A DNA stretch of 64,000 bases from Streptomyces sp. NBC_00353 (lineage in GTDB: Bacteria; Actinomycetota; Actinomycetes; Streptomycetales; Streptomycetaceae). Where the stretch lies: assembly GCF_036108815.1 (NCBI RefSeq), contig NZ_CP107985.1:9483501-9547500 (forward strand), read 5' to 3'. The first letter of the stretch is position 1. Each line of letters opens with the position of its first letter. The notes beneath the pieces are model-generated. The model was not told the DNA's origin. It did no database searches and was given only the letters and a program-made list of their open reading frames with translations. Of the stretch, positions 44,292 through 53,083 are shown in pieces. Both the position numbers and the translations under genes were made by a program.

Positions 44292-44756
44292 GCTTGACCT
44301 CGCCGTTTCATCCGGGGACGGCAGCTGATGGGGTAAAAACGCGAAAGTGCCTTCCTGACCTGGGACGATGAACCTTGCTGAGGGTTCTGCCGGCCCAAGC
44401 GGAGGGCACTTTCTACGCGCAGACCATCGGACTGCGTCCCCGGGGACGCCGATGTCCCCCGGCCCCACCCGGACACCGAGATCCCCAGCGCACGACTGTG
44501 ATCGTTGCTGTCAAAGACCGCTCAGGGTAGCGATCGGCCTCGGTCGCCTGTGAACGCGGCTACGGTTCGTGCGGCATATGGCCTCCGAAGCCCGCCGCGG
44601 ACAGGACCTGGTCGGGTGCATCCCTCTCCACGTCGACCGGCGCGCCTCTCCAGTTGGGCATCGCTTCATGATGCTGTTTACCCGTTTGGACCCTAGGTAC
44701 CCGGCCTCGGCGCCCAGGGCGGCGACGCAGGCCGCCCTGTCAGGAGGCAGAGTCCT
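44292..44756. other. Intergenic region with an inverted-repeat structure
   Basis: No gene with confidence. It contains the long inverted repeat listed at 44341-44418 and the RBS/promoter region of the MFS gene. Confidence 0.45.
44341..44418. repeat. Long-arm inverted repeat, possible transposon end
   Basis: GCGAAAGTGCCTTCC (44341-44355) and GGAGGGCACTTTCTACGC (44401-44418) pair over about 15 positions with small bulges across a 45-bp interior. Such GAAAGTGCC-type ends occur in some IS elements (I suspect IS1380-like), but no transposase is present. Confidence 0.45.
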
Positions 44757-46298
44757 ATGAGCCGAGGCGGAGAAGCAGTCACCGGAACAGTCACGACAAA
44801 GGTCCCCGCGAGACTGGACCGCCTGCCGTGGTCGCGATGGCACTGGATGATCGTGATCGGCCTGGGCACTGTCTGGATCCTCGACGGCCTGGAAGTCACC
44901 GTCGTCGGGAACATCGCCGGCCGGCTCTCCGAAGCCGGCAGCGGCCTGCCGATCAGCAGCGCTCAGGTCACGGGCGTCGCCGCAGCGCTCTACGTGGCGG
45001 GCGCCTGCTCCGGCGCCCTCTTCTTCGGCTGGCTCACGGACCGTCACGGCCGTAAGAAGCTCTTCCTGATCACTCTCACCGTCTACCTCGCGGCGACCGC
45101 GCTCACCGCCATCTCCTTCTCCGTCTGGTGGTTCTTCCTCTTCCGCTTCCTGACCGGGTTCGGTATCGGCGGCGAGTACGCGGCCATCAACTCCGCCATC
45201 GACGAGCTGATCCCCAGCAGGTTCCGGGGCCGCGTCGACCTGATCATCAATGGCAGTTACTGGCTGGGCGCGATGGGTGGTGCTCTCCTGTCGGTCCTCG
45301 CCCTCGATACCGACATCTTCCCCAAGGATGTCGGCTGGCGGCTGACGTTCGCCCTCGGCGTCGTTCTGGGACTGGTCATCCTTCTGGTACGCCGTCATGT
45401 GCCGGAAAGCCCGCGGTGGATGTTCATCCACGGACAGTCCGAGGGGGCGGAGAAGCTCGTCGACGAGGTGGAAAGGGAGATCGAGGAGGAGACGGGCCGC
45501 CCGCTCCCCGAGGCGGAGAGCGAGATCACTGTCGAACAGCGACGCAGCGTCGGCTTCATCGAGATCGGGAAGACCGTCTTCCGTGACTATCCCAAGCGTG
45601 CGACGCTCGGCTTCGCGCTCTTCGTCGGACAGGCGTTCCTCTACAACGCGATCACTTTCGGCTTCGGCTCGATCCTGGTCACGTTCTTCGACGTCTCCAC
45701 CGGAACAACCGGCTACTTCTTCGCCGCCATCGCGTTCTGCAACTTCCTGGGCCCCCTGCTCCTGGGCCGTCTCTTCGACACCTGGGGCCGCCGGCCGATG
45801 ATCGCGGGGACCTACATCCTCTCCGGAGCTTTGCTGTTCCTCACTGCCTGGCTGTTCGATGCCGGACGGCTCGAGGCCATCACGATGACGCTGTGCTGGT
45901 GCGTCGTCCTCTTCTTCGCGTCGGCGGGTGCGAGTTCGGCCTACCTCACGGTCAGTGAGATCTTCCCGATGGAGACACGAGCCATGGCGATCGCCTTCTT
46001 CTACGCCATCGGGACGGCGACCGGCGGTATCTCCGGCCCCCTGCTCTTCGCGGGCCTGACACAGAGCGGAGTCGTCGGGGACGCCGCTCTCGCGTTCAGC
46101 GTGGGGGCGACCCTGATGGTGATCGCGGGCCTGGTGGCCGTCTTCTTCGCAGTGGCCGCAGAACCAGAAGCCGCTGGAACATATCGCTGCGCCGCTTTCG
46201 GCGGTCACGTCACAGCACCGCGCTCTGCACCACGCAGCCGACGAGAAGAAGCCGGGGTCCCCGCCGGGCACACCAGCGGGGTGACGCCGTTGCTTTGA
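44757..46298 (+). CDS. MFS transporter of the sugar/metabolite:H+ symporter type, probable frameshift near the end
   Basis: 513 residues as read. 12 TM segments; motif GRKK in the first cytoplasmic loop, VPESPRW between halves and RALFDTWGRR-like LGRLFDTWGRRPM later identify the sugar-porter/SP-like MFS. ATG follows AGGAGG. At 46164-46165 an extra C appears: shifting frame there gives AAEQKPLEHIAAPLSAV and a stop at 46284, which is how these proteins normally end, whereas the read frame gives an unnatural tail. An IS607 element follows directly. Confidence 0.85.
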   Translation: MSRGGEAVTGTVTTKVPARLDRLPWSRWHWMIVIGLGTVWILDGLEVTVVGNIAGRLSEAGSGLPISSAQVTGVAAALYVAGACSGALFFGWLTDRHGRKKLFLITLTVYLAATALTAISFSVWWFFLFRFLTGFGIGGEYAAINSAIDELIPSRFRGRVDLIINGSYWLGAMGGALLSVLALDTDIFPKDVGWRLTFALGVVLGLVILLVRRHVPESPRWMFIHGQSEGAEKLVDEVEREIEEETGRPLPEAESEITVEQRRSVGFIEIGKTVFRDYPKRATLGFALFVGQAFLYNAITFGFGSILVTFFDVSTGTTGYFFAAIAFCNFLGPLLLGRLFDTWGRRPMIAGTYILSGALLFLTAWLFDAGRLEAITMTLCWCVVLFFASAGASSAYLTVSEIFPMETRAMAIAFFYAIGTATGGISGPLLFAGLTQSGVVGDAALAFSVGATLMVIAGLVAVFFAVAAEPEAAGTYRCAAFGGHVTAPRSAPRSRREEAGVPAGHTSGVTPLL

Positions 46299-47809
46299 TC
46301 ATCAAGCGATCTCAGCAATCCCGAGGTTTCCACCGGAATGGTCCGTAACGGGTCATCAGAGCCGAGTTGCGCGCCGGTGTCCTGTTGACGGTCTCCCGTT
46401 TCCTTCCCGGCCCGGGGGCTGGGGATCGCGCCACCTGCCCGCCCCGTCCCGGCCTTGCGGCGCGGGCGGGTGACGCGGGTCTTCCGGTCGGCTCCACGGG
46501 GCTTCGACTCCGCCTTGGCGAGGTCCAGGTCTCCGGCCACTCCGGTACCTGTGGTGCGGGCCGCGAGGGCGACCAGGTTGTGTCCGGCGTTGGCGTCCCG
46601 GTCGAGGACGAGGCCGCAGTTGTCGCACTCGAAGATGCGCATGCTGAGGGGCAGTTTGGTTTTCACCGCACCGCAGCGGGAGCAGGTCTTCGAGGAGGGG
46701 TACCAGCGGTCGGCGACGATGAGTCGCGTGCCACGCCGGCGGGTCTTGTAGGTGAGCTGGCGTCGGATCTCGCCGAACGCGGCGTCCGCGACGCGGCGGG
46801 ACAGGCGCCGGTTGCGGCCCATTCCGGCGACGCACAGGTCTTCGATGACGATCGTGCCGTACTCGCAGGCGAGGCGGGTCGTCATCTGGTGGAGGGTGTC
46901 CTCGCGGAGGTTCGCGACCCGGTGATGGATCTTATTCCGCGCCTGACTGGCCTTCTCCCAGCGGCGGGAGGCCTGCTGCCCGGTGCGCCGGTCGGGGCCA
47001 TGCCGACGCGAGACGACACGGCTGGCGCGGCGCAGCTGTTTCTGCGCGCGGTCGAGGTGGCGTGGGTTGGGTTCTGCGCCAAGGACACCGTCGCTGTCCG
47101 CGAGGACTGCCAGGGTCTTGATGCCGAGGTCAATCCCGACCGCGGCGTTAGGGCGGGCAACCTTGACCAGCTCGTGCTTCTCCTCGACCTGGAGCGACAC
47201 GAACCAGCGCCCCCGGTTAAGACGTGCGGTCGCGGACAGGATCCGCATGTTCCCCGTGTCGATCATGGCCCGCAGGTCAGCTCGGTGCTCGTGCAGGCGG
47301 ACGGTGCCGATCCTGGGCAGGGTGATATGCCTGCCGTCAGGCTCGATACGGATCGTTCCGGTAGTGAACCGGCAGGTCAGGCGCGCTGTTCGCTTCGACT
47401 TGAAGCGGGGGATGCCCATCCTTGGACCCTTGCGCTTACCGCTCTTCGACTTCGCATAGTTTTCGAACGCAGCCGACGCGCCTGCCAGACCGGTGTTGTA
47501 TGCCTCCTTGGAGTTCTCCTCCCACCAGCCGGCGAAGCGCGGGTTGGTGCGCTTGTCCTCGTTGAACGCCTTCCGCAGCGAGGGCAGCGACCACGACCGC
47601 CACTGGGTCAGCTCGTCCTCGCAGATGCCGTACGACTGCTCGGCCTTACGCTGCCACCACACGGCAGTGACGTACGCGACCGCCCAGTTGTACGCGGACC
47701 GCGCGGCACCTCCATGCGAGTGCAGGTGGCGGTTGGCCGTGGCATTCGGATCCAGCGCGAGCTTGTGCGAGAGGACGTTGAAGCCCGGCTGCGGCTTGAA
47801 CTTCTTCAT
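46205..47809 (-). CDS. tnpB: TnpB of an IS607-family element
   Basis: 534 residues from ATG 47809. RuvC-like D227 (GIDLGI), E323 (VIEDL) and D405 (DRDANAGHN) and Cys pairs C376/C379 and C395/C398 are present, so the nuclease looks intact. There is no in-frame stop at the expected element end, so the frame runs on to 46205 antisense to the MFS gene end. ATGA overlap with the recombinase gene upstream. Confidence 0.88.
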   Translation of the reverse strand: MKKFKPQPGFNVLSHKLALDPNATANRHLHSHGGAARSAYNWAVAYVTAVWWQRKAEQSYGICEDELTQWRSWSLPSLRKAFNEDKRTNPRFAGWWEENSKEAYNTGLAGASAAFENYAKSKSGKRKGPRMGIPRFKSKRTARLTCRFTTGTIRIEPDGRHITLPRIGTVRLHEHRADLRAMIDTGNMRILSATARLNRGRWFVSLQVEEKHELVKVARPNAAVGIDLGIKTLAVLADSDGVLGAEPNPRHLDRAQKQLRRASRVVSRRHGPDRRTGQQASRRWEKASQARNKIHHRVANLREDTLHQMTTRLACEYGTIVIEDLCVAGMGRNRRLSRRVADAAFGEIRRQLTYKTRRRGTRLIVADRWYPSSKTCSRCGAVKTKLPLSMRIFECDNCGLVLDRDANAGHNLVALAARTTGTGVAGDLDLAKAESKPRGADRKTRVTRPRRKAGTGRAGGAIPSPRAGKETGDRQQDTGAQLGSDDPLRTIPVETSGLLRSLDDQSNGVTPLVCPAGTPASSRRLRGAERGAVT

Positions 47810-48430
47810 CCGGCCACATCCGGGCCGGTGGCGACGGCGATGGCCCGGTCGGCACGACTCTTCGCGGAGCGGTGGCCGTACAGGCGTGCGCACATCGAGG
47901 CCAGGACCTCGGTGATGTCCCGTACGAGGTTGTCGGCGGTCTCCGCCGGGTCAAGGACGACCAGGCGCCGCCCCGAGGCCGAGAGGGCTCCTTTGAGGTG
48001 CTCGACGCCGAACCGGGCGAGGCGGTCGCGGTGCTCGACCACGATCGTGCCGACACCCGGGTCGGCGAGCAGCCGGTACAGCTTGCGGCGGCGCCCGTTC
48101 AAGCCGGAGCCGACCTCCGTCACCACGTCAGCGACCATGAGGCCCTGAGCCGTTGCGCCCTGCACGGTCCGGGCGACCTGACGCTCCAGGTCCGCTTTCT
48201 GGTCACCGGACGAGACACGGCAGTACACCACGACCCGTCCCGCAGCCTGCGCGGCGGGCTCGGTCACGAGCCACGTACCCGACGGCGTCTGGACAACCGG
48301 GACCGGCATACGGCTCTCCTTCGCCCAGGTCCACGCGGTCTGGTAGTGCACGCCGTTGCGCGCTGCCCACTCGGAAAGCTTCACGACATCAGGGTATTCA
48401 TTGAAAATGACGGATATCCACTGAAAAAAG
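46290..48430. mobile_element. IS607-family element
   Basis: Serine recombinase and TnpB overlap (ATGA) and are co-oriented, the usual IS607 arrangement. The ends are approximate: one just after the MFS stop, the other within the AT-rich DNA upstream of the recombinase. No target duplication is expected for IS607. Confidence 0.75.
47806..48384 (-). CDS. tnpA: IS607-family serine recombinase (transposase TnpA)
   Basis: 192 residues: N-terminal MerR-like HTH (VKLSEWAARNGVHYQTAWTW) and a serine-resolvase catalytic domain (VVYCRVSSGDQKADLERQ with the nucleophilic Ser; later HRDRLARFG). GTG 48384 is the only sensible start; no clear SD. Stop overlaps tnpB start. Confidence 0.9.
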   Translation of the reverse strand: MKLSEWAARNGVHYQTAWTWAKESRMPVPVVQTPSGTWLVTEPAAQAAGRVVVYCRVSSGDQKADLERQVARTVQGATAQGLMVADVVTEVGSGLNGRRRKLYRLLADPGVGTIVVEHRDRLARFGVEHLKGALSASGRRLVVLDPAETADNLVRDITEVLASMCARLYGHRSAKSRADRAIAVATGPDVAG

Positions 48431-48949
48431 TGGGAACTGTTGTTCACTCCCTCAGGCGGACGATCCAGCGACCCGGCGCTCGCACCTGGCTCCGTCCGCA
48501 TCGCCCTGGGAACTGGGCGTCGCCGGACGTCGACGGCCACGTAATTCCCCACCAGCAGCACCAACCTTCCCGCCCAAACGTTCGAGCGGGAGGTATTGCC
48601 TCAAGCGCCTACGGCGCGGCGCTGACTCGGCTCGGTCCCACCAGCCTTCGCCGGTCTGCCGGCGCTGTATCCATTCAGGAAGCCCCAGGCTTGTCCGCGG
48701 GAACCGGGGTGGCTCCGACGTCCGCGACCATCCACACGGTGCCGCGCTGCGGTCCTGCTACGCCCTCACCATGGCCAAGCGCCTCAACTGCTCCCCGCAC
48801 CCGCGGGGATGGCGGGCAACCGACGAAGCCCGCCGGGCCCTTGTGCTCGCCACCGAGTTCACCGACCAGGCACGACCCAAGATCCCTGAGCAGACCTCAC
48901 GTTCCCGAAACTGGGAACCCACTGCCTCGTCAGAGACGCCGAACACGCC
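48431..48949. other. Region without a recognised gene
   Basis: Frames on both strands look unnatural; the plus-strand frame with RGWRATDEARRALVLATEF around 48810-48880 is the most gene-like but short and unassigned. Confidence 0.4.
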
Positions 48950-49612
48950 TTAGGCCCGGAAGTCCGACCTGCGCTCGGGTGAGGCGTCGGCGAGAGCCTT
49001 CGTCACGCCGTCGACGTCGGCGCGGAGCCCGTAGACTGGGCTGCCGGGCTGCTGGCGCCAGGAGTCGTCGATGCCGCCGGCGTCGACGGTGTCGAAGCCG
49101 AGTTCATCGATCAGAGCGCGGACCCTCGCCTTGGCGGTCTCGTCGTCCGAGGCGACGGGCAGCGCGATCCGCTCGGGGTGCCCGGCCGGCCGCGGCATGG
49201 CGAGGATGTCCTGGGCGAGGGTGCCGTTGAACGCCTTGACGACCGGATGGCCGAGGTTCTGCTCGGTCCAGCGGCTCTCGGTCAGACCCTCGTCCTCGAT
49301 CGCGGCGATCCGCCCGTCGCGCTCCTTGGGGTAGTAGTTGCCGGTGTCGATGACGGCGAACCCCTCGGCCGCGCCGTCGAAGAGGCCGGAGGGCAGGCCG
49401 GGGACCCTCCTGAGCGGGATGGTCACCACGACGATTTCCGCGCCGCGGGCGGCTTCGGCGGCAGTGACCGGGGTGGCACCGGTCTCCTCGGCCAGGTCGG
49501 CCAAGGTCTCAGGGCCACGGGAGTTGGCCACGGACACGTCGTGCCCGAGCGCGGTGAGGCGACGGGTGAGATTGCCGCCGATATTGCCTGCTCCGATGAT
49601 GCCGATCTTCAT
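48950..49612 (-). CDS. NADPH-dependent F420 reductase-like / NAD(P)-binding oxidoreductase
   Basis: 220 residues. GIIGAGNIGGNLTRRLTALG Rossmann motif, VANSRGPETL with the NADP-binding basic site, VVVTIPL and VVKAFNGT motifs all match the F420:NADP oxidoreductase (Fno)/NAD-binding 2 family. Related proteins in Streptomyces act on unknown substrates too. ATG 49612 after AAGGG. Confidence 0.82.
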   Translation of the reverse strand: MKIGIIGAGNIGGNLTRRLTALGHDVSVANSRGPETLADLAEETGATPVTAAEAARGAEIVVVTIPLRRVPGLPSGLFDGAAEGFAVIDTGNYYPKERDGRIAAIEDEGLTESRWTEQNLGHPVVKAFNGTLAQDILAMPRPAGHPERIALPVASDDETAKARVRALIDELGFDTVDAGGIDDSWRQQPGSPVYGLRADVDGVTKALADASPERRSDFRA

Positions 49613-49813
49613 GAGCTGCCCTTCGAGAGTGGTTCGGTATCCGGCGTCGGCATCCAGCGTCGGTCAGACAGGGCTGCTGAGCGCGTCGAACTCGCCGTCG
49701 ATGAGGGTGATGAGCGCGGACACCGGTGTGCGCCGAGGGCGCCGGCCGCGCGGGGCCTGCCCCAGGGCCTGTCCAGCCGTTCATGTGACTACTTCACATC
49801 CGGATCGTTGTTG

Positions 49814-49886
49814 TGGACATGGGGCGGGGCGATCTGACGGATGCCGAGTGGGAACGGCTGAGGCCGTTCCTGCCGGAAGGTTGCGG
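49814..49886 (+). pseudogene. IS5-family transposase N-terminal fragment
   Basis: VDMGRGDLTDAEWERLRPFL then PEG is the start of IS5-family transposases; a stop follows after CGRS, so only ~24 codons remain. Confidence 0.65.
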
Positions 49887-50193
49887 TCGTTCGTAGCTGT
49901 TGATGTCGGAGGTGAATGTCAGCGGAACGGCATCGGGCGGTCCGCGAGCCGGCTCATCCGGCTGAGCAGCCCCCAGTCGTGCACCGACGAGGCGGGAAGC
50001 GATCAGCTCGTCCGCCGCCGGCACGGATGCTGCGAGGTGCGGTCTTCTGCTCACTTGGTCGGAGCCTGTCGGACGACTGGACGAAGACCGCGTCGGCGGT
50101 GTGATCTACGAACGAATCCCGTCCGGGCTCCGCGCCTGGAGCGTCCTGCATCACGGCAGAGCCGCATGCAGATCGACCGTGCACTTCGGGTTG
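49887..50193. other. Remnant DNA downstream of the IS5 fragment
   Basis: A minus-strand stretch (ADELIASRLVGARLGAAQPD) has natural composition but no recognisable family and lacks a start. Possibly a gene cut by the IS5 insertion. Confidence 0.35.
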
Positions 50194-50463
50194 TCAGCTG
50201 AGCCAGTGGCGCCAGCGAGCTGCCGGCGGCTCGCAACGTCCTGACGCGACCAGGTCCTGGTAGGCACGTTCGTCCAATTCACCCCAGGTCACTTCCTCCC
50301 CGCCCTCGGGGAGCGGCTGTCCGTCACCGTCAGCAAATGCGGAAACAGTGACCTCGCAGTCAGGAGGACGTACGGTCTGGGTGGCGTACCACCCAAACGC
50401 AACGACGGCGACGACGGAGCAGGCCAGCAGTATTCGGCCGCGATGGTTGTTCACCAGCCGCAT
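50194..50463 (-). CDS. Small single-span membrane protein
   Basis: 89 residues: MRLVNNHRGRILLACSVVAV with a TM segment to about residue 27, then a short extracellular part with two Cys (PPDCEVTVSA, SGRCEPP) that could pair. Unknown function. ATG 50463; a longer frame to 50508 has no SD. Confidence 0.6.
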   Translation of the reverse strand: MRLVNNHRGRILLACSVVAVVAFGWYATQTVRPPDCEVTVSAFADGDGQPLPEGGEEVTWGELDERAYQDLVASGRCEPPAARWRHWLS

Positions 50464-50515
50464 CGTAGGACACCCGTACGACTTCCCACCTTGGGTGCCG
50501 CCCGCCAACTACTGT

Positions 50516-50542
50516 CCTGAGTCAGAGATTCTCTGACTCGGG
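50516..50542 (-). terminator. Hairpin after the lipoprotein gene
   Basis: CCTGAGTCAGAG and CTCTGACTCGGG with an ATT loop: 12-bp stem with one G-U pair, only 4 bp after the lipoprotein stop. Also lies before the small membrane gene. Confidence 0.75.
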
Positions 50543-50545
50543 TAA

Positions 50546-50920
50546 TTAGCGGGTCAGCGTCTCGAAGCCGACATCTCCGCAGTACTGCACGATGCGCCCC
50601 TCCGCCTCGGAGTCACTGTTGTTCATGGCTGCCACCGTCGCCTCCGCCAAGGTGCGGCCTCCGCCGACGGTCTCGTCCCGGAGCGGTCGCATCGCGAGGA
50701 AGGCGTCCTGAGCGACGGCCCCGACCTCGTCGTACCCTGACGACTCCGGCGTGTCCGTGCCCGCCGCGTTCCGCGCCTTCTGCCACGTCCCCAGCTGCGT
50801 GCAGTAGTTCTCCCGCTGCGCGGTCAGCCGCTCCTCGTCCTTGGCTTCGGACGAGGAACACCCCGCCGCCACCGCCATCAGGGCGAGGACCGGGACTATC
50901 GCCTTAAGTGCACGCACCAC
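50546..50920 (-). CDS. Small lipoprotein of unknown function
   Basis: 124 residues: lipobox LMAVAAGC at residue 21, then an acidic/helical mature part with Cys at about 40 and 114 (NYCTQLG, QYCGDVG). Not assigned to a family. The GTG at 50920 (or 50917) follows GGGGGC. Confidence 0.7.
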   Translation of the reverse strand: MVRALKAIVPVLALMAVAAGCSSSEAKDEERLTAQRENYCTQLGTWQKARNAAGTDTPESSGYDEVGAVAQDAFLAMRPLRDETVGGGRTLAEATVAAMNNSDSEAEGRIVQYCGDVGFETLTR

Positions 50921-51573
50921 GTTGCCCCCGGCTGAAACTGCGCCCGATCGTCCCTGTCACCTGCAACTCAGGCAGCAGGATACCCGCGTGGGATACCCGG
51001 GGAATCTCCCCAGCAGTACCGCCCTGTTGCTTACCGACTACGGACTCTCGGCCTGGTGCCTGCCGCCGCAGCGCCTCCGGCGAACTGCCATCTCCGGTCC
51101 CCGCACAGCAGCCGCTGCCGCCTCGAATCGGCCGAGCCCGACGTGTGGCCTCCCGGCCGACGACGACCCTGACCTCAAGCGATTGAGATGGAGCCGGGGG
51201 AGCGGACGACCGACCGACAGCGAGGGTCCTTGGCGTGGGACGAGGGCACCACGACTCGCTGAGCGGTGCTGCTGCGCAGCATTCGCACGACGTTGTCAGT
51301 CGTCGCCGTACAGGGTGCGCATCACCTCGTTTCCCATCCCTGCGGTCGGCAAGGCGCGCAGCCGTGGCGGGCAGACCACACGCAGAGCCCAGTCGGCAGC
51401 CCGGTGACGGTCGTGCCGGGCAGGTTCCTGGGGCGGACACGACCGTCACACCGGTGATCGCCGGGAGCAACAACTCCTGCTCAGGACGCCGACCGCCGAG
51501 CGCGGAACGCCGCGGGCCGGGGGGCGGCCCGCGCCCTGATGGCGTCGGCCCTGGGGCAGCGGGATGCGTTCGG
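50921..51573. other. Gene-poor region
   Basis: On the minus strand from about 51440 to the stop at 51296 a short natural-looking peptide ends AADWALRVVCPPRLRALPTA then GMGNEVMRTLYGDD; it has no visible start and may be the tail of a lost gene. Nothing else recognised. Confidence 0.35.
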
Positions 51574-52155
51574 TCAGGCCTTCACGGGCGTGCGCTTGAG
51601 CCGCGCGGCGACCGTCTGCAGAAGCTGATCGGAGAGCTCGGGGTCGGCAACCGCCCGCGACATCAGCAGGGCGCCGACCATCGCACTCAGCGTGAGCATG
51701 GCGTCGGCCTGCACTTCATCGGAGTCGTCGCCGCCCGCCGTCTCGCTGATGAGTTCCAGATAGCCTCGCACCTGCTTTTCGTACGCCTCCTTCATCTCGG
51801 CTTCGCCGCGCCCTGCCGAGGCGCCGAGCGTCACCACTGCGCAGCCCGTTCCGGGAGTATCACGGTGGCGGGCGCTGAGGTAGGAGTCGATCAGTCCTGT
51901 GCGGGGCTCCTCGCGGTTCCGACGGGCGGCATCCGCCATCTTGCTCTCCCCATCGGCCAGGGCGAGGGCCGCAGCCTGATTCATCAGGTCGTCGCGCGAG
52001 GCGAAGTGCTTGTAGAACCCGCCGTGGGTCAGACCGGCCTCGTTCATCAGCTCCGCGACGCCCGGGCGGGTCAGCCCCTCCTCGCGGATACGGCGAGCGG
52101 CGATCCGTAGGACCCGCTCACGCGACTCCGCCTTGGCTGCCTGGGAGTGACCCAT
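51574..52155 (-). CDS. TetR-family regulator (TetR/AcrR with C-terminal LmrA/YxaF-like domain)
   Basis: 193 residues: AAKAESRERVLRIAARRIRE, MNEAGLTHGGFYKHFASRDD HTH and C-terminal region with GCAVVTLGASAGRG as in LmrA/YxaF-like TetRs. ATG 52155 after GGGAGG at good spacing. The GATGANNNTCATC motif lies 45 bp upstream and recurs at two neighbouring promoters, suggesting a small regulon. Confidence 0.88.
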   Translation of the reverse strand: MGHSQAAKAESRERVLRIAARRIREEGLTRPGVAELMNEAGLTHGGFYKHFASRDDLMNQAAALALADGESKMADAARRNREEPRTGLIDSYLSARHRDTPGTGCAVVTLGASAGRGEAEMKEAYEKQVRGYLELISETAGGDDSDEVQADAMLTLSAMVGALLMSRAVADPELSDQLLQTVAARLKRTPVKA

Positions 52156-52199
52156 TTCAAGACCTCCCGATCTGCGACAGACTGCACCGAGCAAATGTG

Positions 52200-52212
52200 G
52201 ATGACGGTCATC
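52200..52212. promoter_or_regulatory. Predicted TetR operator, copy at the tetR gene
   Basis: GATGACGGTCATC: inverted repeat GATGA-N3-TCATC, within TGGATGACGGTCATCATACA. Confidence 0.7.
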
Positions 52213-52345
52213 ATACATCCATCCATGCACCCACTCGCCCTCCCGGGCTGTCGGGCCGGCCGAGGCCGCACAGCAGTGAAGCCGGGGGTGCCTCGGACGC
52301 CTCACATACGCCATCCGGCACACGTGAAGCGCAACGGGGCGACCG

Positions 52346-52795
52346 TCACCGCGCGCGCTCCCAGATGAGGACGCCCGTGCGGCGGGCGCCCCGGATCAGG
52401 GCGGGCTCGGGCAGGGTCAGCCGGAGCCTGTTGCCGTCCCAGTCGGCGACCCGGGCCAGGGTGGTGCCCACCCAGTTGGGAAACAGGCTGAGTTCGACGT
52501 GGTGGACCACGAAGTCGTCTTCGGGAACCTCGTAGGTCCCTCCATAGGCCATATAGCCGCCGGCCGCCGTGGCCAGTTCCTCGGGCAGCCCCTCCTCGAG
52601 GCGCCCCTGCCGGAAACGGGGCCGCAGTGGACGCATGATCTGGGCCGACATGTGGCCACTGGGTGTGTACGTGATGAGGCCCTGGGGCCGCGGGCCGAAG
52701 GGCTCGATGACGTTGCCGTCGTCGACGGCGGTGGCCTTGTACGACACCAGGCGCCAGGCGCCGACAAGGGCCTTGCGCAGTTCATCGGGATTCAT
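52346..52795 (-). CDS. Lipocalin-like domain protein
   Basis: 149 residues: LVGAWRLVSYKATAVDDGNV then EPFGPRPQGLITYTPSGHMS and the C-terminal region matching lipocalin-like-family proteins of actinobacteria that bind or process small hydrophobic molecules. ATG 52795 after GGAGG. Its promoter carries the TetR motif (52967-52979). Confidence 0.8.
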   Translation of the reverse strand: MNPDELRKALVGAWRLVSYKATAVDDGNVIEPFGPRPQGLITYTPSGHMSAQIMRPLRPRFRQGRLEEGLPEELATAAGGYMAYGGTYEVPEDDFVVHHVELSLFPNWVGTTLARVADWDGNRLRLTLPEPALIRGARRTGVLIWERAR

Positions 52796-52966
52796 GTGGT
52801 TCCTCCGGGGCGCTTCGAGGGGCGATAGGGCGGCGAGGAGGCGCATGGCGCCCGGATCCTCGGCACCGTCCCTCCGGTGACCGTCGAGCCAGGGGTGGCA
52901 ATCGGGGGTGTGCTCACGCCGCCCGCAGGCGCGTCGCCGCAGGGTTCCGGTGGCGACGCCATTGTG

Positions 52967-52979
52967 GATGATGCTCATC
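52967..52979. promoter_or_regulatory. Predicted TetR operator, copy at the lipocalin gene
   Basis: GATGATGCTCATC within TGGATGATGCTCATCATACA, nearly identical to the copy at 52198-52217 (17 of 20 positions). Confidence 0.72.
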
Positions 52980-53020
52980 ATACAGATGACCCCACGCCAA
53001 GTGCCCCCCTTTGACATTCA

Positions 53021-53062
53021 GGATGACGTCAATCATCCTGAATGTGGATGATGACAGTCATC
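53021..53062. promoter_or_regulatory. Predicted TetR operators upstream of the isochorismatase-like gene
   Basis: GATGACAGTCATC at 53050-53062, and a related element GGATGACGTCAATCATCC at 53021-53038. They lie 22-63 bp before the start codon. Confidence 0.7.
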
Positions 53063-53083
53063 CACGCTAGAGAAGGACGCACC

